Of a DNA stretch of 64,000 bases, positions 44,201 to 55,479 are shown one piece after another (within the stretch, counting starts at the first letter, position 1; the number at the start of each line of letters is the position of its first letter). The DNA is from Siphonodentalium dalli (lineage: Eukaryota; Mollusca; Scaphopoda; Gadilida; Siphonodentaliidae). The stretch covers positions 46,755,797 through 46,819,796 of the forward strand of contig CP136061.1 of the NCBI GenBank assembly GCA_032622095.1, given 5' to 3'. The position numbers and the translations under genes were made by a program. The notes beneath the pieces are model-generated. The model was not told the DNA's origin. It saw nothing but the letters and a program-made list of their open reading frames with translations, and made no database searches.

Positions 44201-47200
44201 GGTGTGTGTAAAGATTGTCTTATAAGGGTCACCATACAACACCCTTTGTTTGACATAAATATTAAAATTTTCGAATAAGGAATAAGTAATCGAAGTCACT
44301 TTCATCTTTGATTTGGATCCCTGGATTATACAGGGACTATCTCAACGACTCTGCCGGCCACCTTCGCTTTCTCATGGAAATAACCTGTCCCATAAATATA
44401 CGCCATATTCGCGGAAGACTACAATGCACGGCCCTGGTGATATAGCGATGTCCTTGACTTGTTATTTAAAGGTACTCAATCCGATTCGATGGTCCCCATA
44501 TCATCAACAACAACTACAACAATTTCTTGAAAAGCTGCCTCAGTTATCAGCATCGATTAATTGCCAAAACAAATATGCTAACCACTGTCAACTATAGTAT
44601 AAAATTGCTCACAAAGTGTTATATATATCAACATTTTGTTCAACGTAATTTGGTATCGAGAGTATGTAGGTCGGCATTCGTAGAATATTTGCCAGGCCGC
44701 CACATATTCGAGGTGGTGAAAATAACATATTTCAAAACTCGAAATCTGATCACTCTGGGCTTGGTGGGTGGGTTGTAGGCGACAACAATAGCACTGAACT
44801 GATCCAAAGCCGATTTGACACGAAATTAGACAAACTTTCCTTAATAGATAATTTCCACATATCATGCACACAAAAAAAAAACTTGCCATCACCATTATTT
44901 GTACTTTGTAGGCACGGACATTACGAAAATTCACAAAAGCATCCATCAGTTTTATGTTGAAAACAAGTAGGCTACCAACGATTACAATTGATAATGCTCA
45001 GAGATAATCATTGGAATGTTTGACATCAATTTAAAACGTGATAAAGGCTCTCTTAATTTTCGAGTCACCAATTATGTTTGTTGTAGTGCCTTGATATACG
45101 GTTTTAATAAAAATCTATGCCATAAAATAGTTTTCAATTTTTGATTGTGAAATATACTCAACAATCAACCAACAGACTAGTGGTCTGTGTCCCATGTTCC
45201 ATGTACTATAATTCATCATCATTCGGAATGAATGTGTCTCGTAAGGTGCCCATAGAGTAATGGAAAATAGCTGAAATAATAAAATAATTTTGCCCCTTTT
45301 GGCTACCAGAATGCAACAGAATTCAAACTAAATATGTATTTTCAATGGAACAGGAATAACTCTGTATCTAAAATATAGAGTTATTCCCCTTCCATTGAAA
45401 ACTTTGTGCATAAACTTGAACACAGAACAGAAGCCAGTTTCTCAATAAAAACAACATGTTCACAGTTTATTACATCGAATAAGTTGAAAATACAATGTTT
45501 TGGAACTTACTCTTTCAAATGGTATATAATATGGCATATATTTTACATAATGTCAATTGGGGGTTCGAAAATTAAAGGGGCCTTTAATTTTTTTCCTTTT
45601 GAAAGTCGATATCTCTGACCATCACAACATCCTACTAATTTGCTCATTGGCACGATCTTATTCATGTTATTATTTTGTGGCATAGAAAACATACCAACGG
45701 TAGTTTGTTTTTTGGTGTCAAATCGGACAGCGTAAATTTAAGTTCACAGTTGTTGGAAAAATATTATCAAAAGTGTCCGAAAGTCGACTTCGGAATACAA
45801 CGGCCATTTGAGCTTCCTTTTGGGGGTCGCTTCGGTGGCCGTGTGATATTGACGTCGGACTTTGAGTCGCAATGCGCGCTCATCGTCACGGGTATGGGTT
45901 CGAATCTCACCCAGTACAAACAATTGCATTTGTCTAAAAAAACAAACACTTGCAGCTTATCAAAAGCAGTTGATAAATACACATTCCCGTCCGCTTAATC
46001 ATATAGACGTATTATAAAAGGGACGAGTAAGTGTCTATACACTCTTAGTATTATTTGTAACCAACTGCATGGGTTTTCATTGGTTCTGCAGCGTGTCCCG
46101 TATTTGTAACAAAAGTATAGCACCATTGGTTCTTGGTGTCCATAGTATACCAGGAGGCTCCAGACCAGTTGGAACAAACATAGAACAAAATATTTCTGTT
46201 CTTGGTTCCCCGTGATGAACCAATTTGTGAACCAGCAGCTGGTTCTGAACACGACTAATTGTTACTTGTGTATAACCTATTTCAGAACCAAATGATTCTT
46301 CACTCATAACCAAATACTAGAATCGATGGTGCTGAAATTTTGTCCTGTATTTGTAACCACGCAGTAGGTTCTGAATACGATTATTGGTTCCATGCACATG
46401 ATGAAACCAATTTAAAAATTCTGAACTAACCAAATGATTCTTCCTTTAAAACAAATTTCTCCGTTTAGAATCAAATGAAGAACCCAATGATTATTCATTG
46501 AGACTCCCTGGATAACAAACGTTATCTATATGTGAGCAAGTGGACAAACTATGGATTGAATATAAATATATTAACAATTATACTCAAAAAAAACTTCTTG
46601 GATATTGATTCACCGTTGAAGAGTTATTCAAAGCAAGTTACATGTACATCTGAATATCCAGACAAGAGAGTCAGTCTCACATTCAAATAGTTCAAACTTG
46701 AATCTAATATAAGGAAAGTCAAGTCCCATTATATGCTTCAAGGTTGGAGATGTGCATATCAGATTATAGTTATCTCTCATTGGAGTAACAGAAAAGCGGC
46801 ATCTGAAATTTCAGGTTTTCGAGTCAACAGACTGCATGAATAGTACAAGTTATAATGTAACAACTGGAAAATAATATTAATCTAAGTCATATAATATTAA
46901 TCTAAGTCATATAATATTAATCTAAGTCATATAATATTAAGCGCCTCTAAAAATCTCCACCAACTCTGGCAGACCAGATTCTGCCAGCCACTCTTGTACT
47001 TGTGACACCCTTCACTGCCTCCACTCCATAGTAAAAAAGAAAACAAATGATGACTCAGACGAACGTCTGCCGCTTATTTGAAAATAAAAATGGCGCTCAG
47101 ATACAACGTGTCGCGGTTTGTTGCCTTATCTCGCGCCGATGTTTTGGTTCTTGGCGGCCAATGCTCGGTTCTTAGCGGCCTGTTGAACCAAATCATTGTG

Positions 47201-48751
47201 TGCTATATAGAACCAAAATCTTTCATATTGGTTGCAAGTCAGTTACAAATCGGTTCTACGGCCAAAAAATGTCTTGGAGAACCAGTTGATTCAAACTGGT
47301 ATTTAGAGTGTATTGACTAATTTTGCTAAGAAGTTCCAACAACTATTATTATTATGTAATAATTTCATTGAATCAAACTGACATGCAATGAGTACCCAGG
47401 AAATTTGCCAACCGAAAGAACGTATAGCATTTAACTGATATTATGATTAGTATCGATAATTCCAGCCAAACTGATTGTAAATTTGCAGAAAACACAATGT
47501 TTGAAATACTCATCCGTTCGGGACAATTTTTTACTGATAAACTACACGGCAACGTTCATTCCTGTGAGAGTTGCTGCATATAATTTATTTAATAGAGTTA
47601 TGTGCTGCTAATTTGAATATAAACTTTATGAAATTAACCATTTTAGTATCTAGTTCCATACGATCAACCCAGCAGAGTGTTTCATCAGTAACTTGATCTG
47701 AAGAATCTTGTTGTTTTATTTCAGATAAAGTCAACATTAGAAGGCAAAACAGGAAAGACATTCTCAGAGTTCCAAGCCATAGAATATACAAGTCAGGTTG
47801 TAGCAGGGACAAATTATTTCATCAAGGTTTGTAAACTATTCGCTATATGGTGTGTCTAGTTAACTGGTCCTGCTACAATGTTATGATGATGTTGGTGGGG
47901 GTCTTCTGATTTAGGTTTGAAGTCAGTAGTGGAGCGATGCTATTAAAATAATAAATGCTATTAGTATTAAGTATGGTTATTTTCCCCCGCAAAAAAACGT
48001 TGAGGGCGGGTATAGAAATGGGCTCTGTCCGTCCGTCTGTCGGCACAGATGTCCCATGAACGTAAATTATATACATCGCTGGACGTCCGTCCGTCCGGAT
48101 CCGTAACAAATTTGAAGCTCTATATCTTGGTCATCGTCTGTCAGATTTAATTAAATGATCTTCTACATGTTGATGAACAAACATGGGGGGAAGAGAAATT
48201 ACAGCGGGTTTCGTCCGTTGATTATTTCCAGAGTTACGGCCCTTATTGAGTAATAGGACTTAGTGTGAAAATGGATTTTTTTTTTCGGATATAGAAATGG
48301 GCTCCGTCCATCGGCTGCCATTCCGTCTAGACGTCCGAGTCGTCTGTATATGTCCGTCCGTTTATTGAGTAATGGGACTTAGTGTGAAAATGATAACTGA
48401 AACAAACGTGAACCAATTTCCATAATTTTTGGTATCGATGCAGGTTTTTTTCAGGCATCACAGGCCTACATGGTTACATGAAGATAATATTAATTTTCAT
48501 AGTTTTTCATTGATACACAATTCCAAATGACAGGTTCATACTAATTTCGTTCAATCGAGAAAAGACTCTACATGTATGTTAAATGCATGTTAGAAATTAT
48601 TAAAATATTTTCATCTTTTCAGATAAAAACAGGTGATGATGACTATGTCCACGTTCGAGTTTTCAAGCCACTTGGAGCTGGAGCCTATGAGGTTCATGGC
48701 CATCTGCTGGACCAAAAGTCCCATGATCAACTCAAATATTTCCAGTCTTAA
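41259..48751 (+). CDS. CSTB-like: Stefin / cystatin A-B type cysteine protease inhibitor (3 exons)
   Basis: Exons are 41259-41324, 47725-47826 and 48623-48751. All introns are GT-AG in phase 0, giving 98 codons plus TAA. Stefins are small cytosolic inhibitors that wedge into papain-type proteases (cathepsins B, H, L). Exon 1 encodes [17 protein letters not shown] with the N-terminal Gly trunk and no signal peptide, as expected for the type. Exon 2 carries [15 protein letters not shown] with the QVVAG first hairpin. Exon 3 carries [19 protein letters not shown] (second hairpin PLG) and DQLKYF near the end. Exon sizes and phases parallel vertebrate CSTB, also 98 residues. The start is the first of two adjacent ATGs. 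Intron 1 is 6.4 kb of stacked repeats. Confidence 0.95.
41549..42128. mobile_element. Fold-back element in stefin intron 1
   Basis: Arms of about 200 bases (41549-41757 and 41948-42128) are inverted copies. Examples are TTCATGGTGGATTATGTTAG against CTAACATAATCCACCATGAA, and GGACCCAATTTTTCC against its complement. The ~190-base spacer is unique. No flanking duplication is evident. Confidence 0.8.
42270..43172 (+). repeat. Satellite-like tandem array, left part (~135-bp unit)
   Basis: Seven to eight degenerate units contain ACAACACCCTTTGTTTGACC, GTCAAGGGACCGAGAAATGG and GGCCATTTTGGAT. One partial unit at the left end is inverted. The array resumes at 44060-44270 after a palindromic insertion. 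Frames across it are by-products. Confidence 0.82.
43173..44032. mobile_element. Fold-back element splitting the stefin-intron satellite
   Basis: Outer ends GGCCTTGTAAATGATAATCC and GGATTATCAAAATAAGGCC are inverted. Pairing of the two ~400-base arms continues through GTATCAGAGACACCAGAATA, GAGGTAAGT and TGCACTAGTTTATTT-like blocks to a centre near 43600. Similarity is imperfect, so the insertion is not recent. The left arm carries a short exon-like motif (see 43280-43306). Confidence 0.78.
43280..43306 (+). other. Cryptic exon-like ATG frame with perfect splice donor
   Basis: Nine codons (MDTNTMNDE) run into GTAAGT at 43307. The phase is 0 and the last residues DE match the end of stefin exon 1 (CDE), so splicing to stefin exon 2 at 47725 would keep frame. 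The mirrored copy in the other arm has a stop after three codons. An alternative stefin first exon is possible but unproven. Confidence 0.25.
44060..44270 (+). repeat. Satellite-like tandem array, right part
   Basis: Two units of the 42270-43172 satellite (TACAACACCCTATGTTTGAC and TACAACACCCTTTGTTTGAC) lie on the far side of the fold-back insertion. Confidence 0.75.
44466..44780. mobile_element. Partial TTAA MITE related to 15016-15496
   Basis: It starts TTAAAGGTACTCAATCCG followed by GGTCCCCAT and ATCAACAACAACAAC-like text, matching the reverse complement of the right half of the element at 15016-15496. The far end is not clear. Confidence 0.5.
45043..45585. mobile_element. AAGGCCCAC-family MITE, copy 2
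   Basis: The ends AAAGGCTCTCTTAATTTTCG and TTCGAAAATTAAAGGGGCC are imperfect inverted repeats. The inner hairpin with ATAACTCTGTATCTAAAATA is shared with copies at 31.5 and 52.1 kb. It lies in stefin intron 1. Confidence 0.72.
45830..45945 (+). mobile_element. tRNA-derived SINE head or tRNA pseudogene
   Basis: The segment shows an A-box-like CGGTGGCCGTGTG and a B-box GGGTTCGAATCTCACCC, spaced as in a class-II (long variable arm) tRNA with GTCGGACTTTGAGTCG as anticodon arm. Stems are imperfect and the acceptor stem is not convincing. I call it an RNA polymerase III promoter-bearing SINE head or decayed tRNA, not an active tRNA. Confidence 0.55.
46040..46500. repeat. Degenerate AACCAA/GGTTCT repeats
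   Basis: The phrases GGTTCTGAACACGA, TTGGTTCT and GAACCAA recur in both orientations. Similar text returns at 47140-47310. Likely an old dispersed repeat within stefin intron 1. Confidence 0.45.
46871..46940 (+). repeat. 20-bp tandem repeat, 3.5 copies
   Basis: Exact copies of ATAATATTAATCTAAGTCAT in tandem within stefin intron 1. The lack of divergence suggests recent expansion. Confidence 0.9.
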
Positions 48752-48759
48752 GCTTATTA

Positions 48760-49770
48760 TTTTTTTTAATTGCTCATCTATTTTTGTCTCCACCAATCAT
48801 TTTTTTCATCTGTCAGCTAACGTATAATCCCAAAAAATAGCATAGACAACAGACAGTGTGGACAACTAAGATTAGCAGTTGAAGGTACCTCAATTAATAC
48901 AAGCTCTTTGGTAAATGTTTTGAGACAAATCTCTGATCAGAATGGATATGTAGTAGTGGGGGTCTCCCAGCTAGCTCATTGTAAACTGATATGTGACTAA
49001 GTAGCAAGTTTGGTTATGGATTTAGAACTGGCATGTTAATATAACATCGAACATCATATCACACATATTGGTACTCTTGTTGCAAATCTGTACTTTGGTG
49101 GTATTTATTACTATTCATAGTCAGTTTAGTGAATTTATGGACAATATTGGTTAGCTGCAAATGCATAGCTTCGCCTTAAAGCCACACATAACTTTTGGAG
49201 AATTGTCAACATTATCATTGACATTATCAGGGTTGATAAAAGCCCGAAATAGCGGTAAAGTTTGGACATACTAGCACGCATTTACCAAAGGGCATTGTAC
49301 TAAAAAATGGTAGTCAAAATATTAACAATATTAAGCTTGCAAAAAGAGGAGCACTTTCTTTATTCTAGAATGGAATTAAAATTCAATGACCTCTCACTAT
49401 AGTGAAGTGAGTATGTTGAACACGATTCAGGAAATCTATGAACATTTGTTGTTATATCAATTGAAGTCTAGTCGAAAATGCATCCGTTTCACTTCAGATT
49501 TTTTTTTATTAGATTTCATGAATGTCTCAAATTTCATTTTCTTCTGATGCCTATAATACTCATATCTTCACAGTTTGAATTGTTAACATTGACACGAAGA
49601 CTTCACTGTGGCATCTCTTCATGGTAAACTTTCATACATGCAGATAGGCCTGAGAATATGGTGCCGGACATAAATTTTGCAGAATGCTCAGGACTCATCT
49701 GTGAAAAGTATCTTTATTATCTATCAAAGTAAAAAAAATTAGTTTCTTTAGAAATTTATTCACAAAGATT
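48760..49770. other. Stefin 3' flank, no gene seen
   Basis: AT-rich DNA after the stefin stop. I see no clear AATAAA close to the stop and no coding frame with family motifs. Blocks near 49200-49460 are repeated at about 50080-50340 (CACTATAGTGAAG, CGATTCTTGAAGTCTATGAA), so much of 49.2-50.8 kb is a diverged duplication. Confidence 0.5.
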
Positions 49771-49779
49771 CATTTTCGT

Positions 49780-50030
49780 TTTAATTTAGTTTCTCTATAT
49801 CCCAAAATTGACACACGACACATTGCATAATCGAGGTTTCCAATGGATGCGCATTACAACAAGCACCTTCTGGGAACTTAAATCTGAGTCTGGGTCTCCC
49901 ATAGCAAATGAGGCCACGCAGAATGAGTGCCCCAGATGATGAATTTGGTGATGCTAGCCTGCTGTTCGGGGTAGTGTCACTAAATTCACCCTCTGTTGAC
50001 CTCAATCTGCAAATCTCCGGCACCATTTTC
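49780..50030. mobile_element. Partial hairpin-tipped MITE, copy 4
   Basis: It holds the middle part (TTTCTCTATATCCC, CTTCTGGGAACTT) and one tip hairpin (GCAGAATGAGTGCCCCAG with AAATTCACCCTCTG) of the family at 5391 and 6141. The other tip is missing. Confidence 0.7.
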
Positions 50031-50384
50031 TTAGGTCTGCATGAAGATTTATGTGCTACCTTTCAAACATTTCCATTTTCAGGGTTAATAAAAGCCTAAA
50101 TTTGCGGTACAGTTTGGACGTACTGGCATTGTACTATAAAATGGTAGTCAAAATGTTCAAAATATTAAGCTTCCAAAAAGATGAGCACTTTTCAGGACAT
50201 AAAACGACAGTTGTCACATGCATCATGCCTTTATTCTAGAATGCAATGAAAATCCAATGACACCTCACTATAGTGAAGCAGGTATTAAACACGATTCTTG
50301 AAGTCTATGAACATGTGTGGTTTATCTGTTGAAGTTCAGTCGAAAATGCATCCGTTTTACTTCAGATATTATGATAACTTTACA

Positions 50385-50512
50385 TGAATTGTTATTGTAA
50401 TTGTAATTAATTACTTTGCATTTTGAAAGTAATTGTATTTGTAACTGAGATATTTTAAAGTAAATGTAATTGTAATTAATTACTTTGGGCAAGTAATTGA
50501 CCCATCCCTGCT
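50385..50512. repeat. TAATTG-rich repeat with CCCTG end
   Basis: Inverted relative of 2532-2705, ending TAATTGACCCATCCCTG. See that entry. Confidence 0.5.
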
Positions 50513-50799
50513 TGGAGAGTTCGCTGTGGCACCTCTTCATTATAAGCTTTCATACATGCAGAGAGGCCTGAGAATATGGGGCCAGACATCATAATGTCTT
50601 TACTCTTAAATGAAAATTCAATGACCTCTCACTATAGTGAAGTGAGTATTTTACACGATTCTTGAAGTCTATGAACATGTGTGGTTATATCTATTGAAGT
50701 TCAGTCGAAACTGCATCCGTTTCACTTTAGATGTTCTGATTACTATATTATTATATAATATTCATACGGTATGTTCAGATTGAATTGTGAAAATTAACG

Positions 50800-51920
50800 T
50801 GGAGACTTCACGGTGGCATCTGTTCTAGATTAGCTTTCATACTATGAACATTGACATAGAGACTTCACGAAGTGCACTGTGGCATCTCTACGTGATACTT
50901 TTTCATACATGCAGATTTATTGATATGGAGGCTTCACTGGCATCTCTTCGTGATAAACTTTGAATTGTTACATTAACATGGAGACTTAACATGGAGACTT
51001 CATCACTTTTGCACCTCTTTGCAATAAACATTTAATTGTTAACATTAACATGAAGACTTCACTATGGCATCTATTCGTGATAAACTTTGAATTGTTAATA
51101 TTAACATGGAGACTTAACATGGAGACTTCACTGTTGCATCTCTTCTTGATAAACTTTGAATTATTAACATTAACATGGAGACTTAATATGGAGACTTCAC
51201 TATGGCATCTCTTCGTGAAAATCTTTGAATTGTTAACATTAACATGGAGACTTAATATGGAGACTTCACTGTTGCATCTCTTCTTGATAAACTTTGAATT
51301 ATTAACATTAACATGGAGACTTAACATGGAGATTTCACTGTGCATCTCTTCTTGATAAACTTTGAATAGATAGCATTAACATTGAGACTTAACATGGAGA
51401 CTTAACATGGAGACTTAACGTGGAGACTTAACATGGAGGCTTCATCACTTTTGCATCTCTTCTTGATAAACTTTGAATTGTCAACATTAACATGGAAACT
51501 TAGCATGGCGACTTCATTGTGGCATCTCTTCTGATAAACTTGGAAGTGTTATCATTAACAAGGAGACTTAATATGGAGACTTAACATGGCGACTGCACAT
51601 GGTGACTGCACATGGAGAATTCACTGTGGCATCTCTTCTTGGTAAACTTTGAATTGTTAACATTAAAATGGAGACTTAGCATGGAGACTTCACGTGGAGA
51701 ATTCACTGTAGCATATCTTCATGGCAAACTTTGAATTGTTAACATTAACACAGACTTAACACGGAGACTTACCACCGAGACTTCACTGTGCATCTTTTCC
51801 AGATAAACTTGAATTATTAACATTAACATAGAGATTTCACAGTGCCATCACTTCTTGATAAACTTTGAGCTGTTAACATTGACATGGAGACTTCACTGTG
51901 TATCACTTATATTACATGAT
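50800..51920 (+). repeat. Minisatellite, ~65-75-bp unit
   Basis: About fifteen degenerate units contain AACATGGAGACTTCACTGTG, CATCTCTTCTTGATAAACTT and TGAATTGTTAACATTA in variable order; some have extra GGAGACTTAACAT sub-units. Open frames on both strands (119 and 101 codons) arise because the unit length is often a multiple of three. They are not taken as genes. Confidence 0.88.
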
Positions 51921-52071
51921 ACATGCAGATGTATGTGTTACTTTTCAACAATTTCAGAGATGCACATGGGGCCTACCAAATTTGACATTAAACTAAAATA
52001 AGATCATAAACTCTATATGTTAATGAGATACTCCTGCTGAAAATATTAACCACAGTGCACACTAATAGTTT

Positions 52072-52559
52072 GAAGGCCCACATAATTTTCGAACCCCCAG
52101 ATCACGTATATAAAATATATGCCATATTATATACCATTTGAAAGAGGAAGCTCCAAAACATTGTATTATCAACTTATACGGTGTAATAAACTGTGAACAT
52201 GTCGTTTTTGTTCAGTTACCGATGTGTTTTTGCACTTAAAGTTTCATCTAGATTGTAGTAAAAAGTGTATTTTTTCAATGGAGGGGAATAACTATATTTT
52301 AAATATAGAGATATTCCCCTTCCATTGAAAATACATCTATAGTTTGAATCTGTTGCATTCTGGGAGCCATAACGGGGGAATATTTCTATGATTTTAGCTT
52401 TTTTCTATTTCTCTATGGGCATCTTCTGAGCCATAGACTTTTCAAATGGAGATGAATTATAGCATTTTAATCATATTTTATGGCATAGATTGTTATTAAA
52501 ACCGTATATCAAGTCACTATAAAAAAATAATCTGTGACACGAAAATTAAGTGGGCCTTT
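52072..52559. mobile_element. AAGGCCCAC-family MITE, copy 3, with 8-bp target duplication
   Basis: The ends GAAGGCCCACATAATTTTCG and CGAAAATTAAGTGGGCCTTT are inverted. AATAGTTT flanks both sides (52064-52071 and 52560-52567). The inner hairpin TTTCAATGGAGGGGAATAAC / ATTCCCCTTCCATTGAAAA is shared with copies at 31.5 and 45.0 kb. An 8-bp duplication fits hAT-type mobilisation (inference). Confidence 0.82.
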
Positions 52560-52569
52560 AATAGTTTTG

Positions 52570-53700
52570 ACGACCTCAAAACTTATCTGCACCTTTGATG
52601 TCCAGCAATATTTCGCACCAGAAGGTTAGCTATCTGAACACCACTGGTGTTATTACTTATGGGAACAGACATATGATTGTTATAATTCTGCATGGTTGTG
52701 CATACACATTGATTTTCATACCACGGGTATTGACATGACTGTGAAACTTATTTTTGGATATTTATCTATTTGCATTTTAGTTTAGCAATAAATAAGTTAT
52801 CTTATTTAATTGTTCTTGCATTGTTTATTACATTTGACATGCCATAACACATTACGAGATAAAACGGAATGTCAGTTCGTTAAAATAGATTATGATAACA
52901 GACTGATCGATTAATAATTATAATATAATATTGGTTTGTCATGCATGACCAACTTTATGGTAGTTTGTTAAATTGTTATAACAGAATACTAGTTTGGTTT
53001 GGTTGACTTGACTATTGAGACACTACCATATTCGTATATATATAATCTCTCATAAGCTGTTAATTAGCGAAATACTATACAATAGCTAATATTGGATGTG
53101 ACTCAATTAACCATTAAGGTTATTTATCGATATAAATCGGTGTCGGCCACTCTTCCAGAAACTAGGAGTGCGCGCAGCCGTTTTTAGCACGATGCCAGAA
53201 TACGCCCTGTCACTAACTCGCGGCAATATTGGATTCACCAGGCCCTGTTCCTTGGTTTTAGTGCGACAGGTCAATGTTCTGGAATAGCACTTCCATATAT
53301 GAAAGTCATGAATAAAAGCTCCATATATGAAGTGCTACTCCCAAACTTTGACATGTAGCACTAAAACCACATGCAGATACGGGGTTGGAAGAATCTCTGA
53401 AAGCACGCCAGTGACGGAACGGAGCTGGATGAATCCAATTTGCCCGCGATTCAGTGATCTCGCTTATTGTTTATTGCTATTTCGCGGCCAATGAAACTTT
53501 ATCAAATTGATATTTCATCCTCAACGGGATGCGACCTTGACATGTGTTGGTTCCAAAGACATAAGTGTTGATAGCGAGGCATGATTGTTTCAATTCTATG
53601 GAAATATCTGGGTGAAATTTAACGCATTTAACCAATTGCAGTACTGCGATTAAATGATAAGAAAAAATTAATTAATTAATAGATTAATTTGATTAAATTT
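52570..53700. other. No gene seen
   Basis: Mixed AT-rich and, near 53160-53430, more GC-rich text with a short inverted pair (TAGCACTTCCATATATGAA and TCCATATATGAAGTGCTA). No coding signal. Confidence 0.45.
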
Positions 53701-53701
53701 A

Positions 53702-53790
53702 TGAGTTATAACCAAATAGTTTGAAGACAAATTAACTATAACTCGCGTTGCAGGATAGAATTTGTCTTCAACCTTTATAGTTATAACTTA
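53702..53790. repeat. Imperfect hairpin
   Basis: The arms GAGTTATAACCAAATAGTTT with GAAGACAAATT and AATTTGTCTTC with TATAGTTATAACTTA pair across a ~25-base loop. Confidence 0.7.
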
Positions 53791-53894
53791 TTACATACAA
53801 CAATTATAACATCTGATCCAAGCACCGTGCAACCTGAAATAACTGCGTATACTAATGATCGTGGGGCCCCCGTGTGTCCTGTTTCAGACGCGTT

Positions 53895-54583
53895 TTATTT
53901 AATTTTATATATGTTCTTATTCCACACCCATTTGGTTGGATCGAAGGTTGGGCCCAGGAGCTCTGTGACGAACTCCGGCCCCGATTCTTTCTGGAGCTCG
54001 TCTATCCTTGTGTTGAGATACTGCGTCCTCCACACGAGGACCGTGGAGCGTTTAGTTTTACCGACACGACCAGCTGCGTCGGGGGAATGCGGCCCGGGCG
54101 ATCCAGATCGTTTGTAACTAGCCTCAGAGAACTCTACGTATGTTTCTGGAATTACCTGCAACAGCAGCGGGTAATGCGTACTATAGAAACGGACCGCCTT
54201 TGCGTTAGTGTCAAAAATAGGTGGCTTGAGAATAAGAGGGGCACAGAAAGCATCGAACAGTGCGTCGTTTATGTGTAAACGGACGGTAGTATCAATGGTC
54301 GGTCTTCTGAGATACATCCGGCGATCCTCGAGTCCAGCGAGAGGTCCTGGTGAACCGATAAGTGAGCTATCGCTTCGCCAATCAGCGATTGAGTCTGGAC
54401 GTTTCAATGCAGATGGCGATACTTTTAGCGTCTGTGTTTCCCCTTGATGGCTTGACGTATCGTCGTGTTTCTTTTGTTTTACTCCTGATATTCGACCAAA
54501 GGGTTTTCTTGTGCCCCTCTTACGAAAAACAGGGAATTGTTCACGTAGCTGTTCTTCTGAGAGTTTGTCTTGTAACTTCGGAA
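53895..54583 (-). CDS. Unrecognised gene, putative 3'-terminal exon
   Basis: On the minus strand a TTTTATTCTATAG acceptor at 54584 opens a frame of 228 codons to a TAA at 53895-53897. The exon frame starts after two phase bases. The product is basic N-terminally (KPFGRISGVKQKKHDD). It has LRRPTIDTTVRLHINDALFD, LKPPIFDTNAKAVRFYSTHY and SGPEFVTELLGPTFDPTKW blocks and ends WNKNIYKIK. Composition is balanced, with higher GC than the flanks, as expected of a real exon. No signal peptide or membrane segment is seen. I do not recognise the family. Overlapping plus-strand frames are shadows. Confidence 0.5.
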
Positions 54584-54656
54584 CTATAGAATAAAAGAGA
54601 ACAATCTAGAGCAATACCACATGCACATATATACACATGTATATTATAATATATCG

Positions 54657-54658
<2 letters not shown>

Positions 54659-54713
<55 letters not shown>
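54659..54713 (+). repeat. (TA)n microsatellite
   Basis: About 27 TA units in the intron or 5' flank of the minus-strand exon at 53895-54583. Confidence 0.95.
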
Positions 54714-54717
<4 letters not shown>

Positions 54718-55343
54718 TACCAATATCACCGGAATTTCCGTATATATAGCGGGACGGGAGGGATGAATTTGTTTTACTATTTAAATAGCTTGATAGCAAC
54801 AGTGATATAAATAACTGTTTGCTGTTTTTGGAACAAATTATAGCAGACCATCATGCAAATAATTGATCAACCACTGTCACATACCTCCCAGCATTTTAGA
54901 TGGTTATTGAATATTACAATTTCCGAAACACCCATCCGTGTTCGCAAAATGTTATACAGTAAAATGTATTTATAATGATATACACGAGCTATAGGTCCCA
55001 TCCATCTTTCCCACTAAATGAGGATAATCAGTTTGGTCTAACATTTGTTTCAAATATATGACATTCTTTGGGTACAAATTGTAAGTATATATACTTAACA
55101 ATGGACCGGAACAATAGGGAGTGTATATATGGGGTATATTCTACCACATGCAGGTGCCTGGAACAAAATTACCCCATTCCCATAAGTACATGTATATAAC
55201 AGGTGAATGAGAAGATCACTCGATCTTTTCGACCATCCCGGGCGGTCGTTTTGTTCCGGGTATGAATACCTGTGTATTCTACCCGACCGACACTATAGAA
55301 ATATTTTATTGCGGTCTTAACTATAATTCAGCAATTTGCTTAC

Positions 55344-55469
55344 ATTTGAGATGTTCCATATACCCAGTGTGTCCGTATATCGGTTTCCAATCCGGTCGCG
55401 CTTTCTCTCTCGGGTACATTCTTGTCTGGTAGCATTTTCTTCATGACATTGTCGACAGCAGCTTTGACA
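55344..55469 (-). CDS. Putative upstream exon of the same unrecognised gene
   Basis: Between CACTATAG (acceptor, minus strand) and GTAAGC (donor) lie 126 bases. In one frame they encode VKAAVDNVMKKMLPDKNV, ERESATGLETD and IRTHWVYGTSQ, a protein-like stretch. The exon would end with two bases of a codon. The terminal exon at 54583 needs one, so an intermediate exon is missing or the two are not joined. Reading on without splicing gives an immediate TAA, so it could also be a terminal exon. I do not recognise the family. Confidence 0.38.
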
Positions 55470-55479
55470 CTATAGTGTT

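Noticed and set aside
45675-45998. 107-codon plus-strand ORF in stefin intron 1
   Set aside because: It runs across the tRNA-like SINE head, and both strands are open; no protein family match.
50986-51355. Open frames of 119 (minus) and 101 (plus) codons with repeated NNSKFI or LLTLTWRLNME
   Set aside because: By-products of the ~70-bp minisatellite; both strands are open over the same units and unit length varies.
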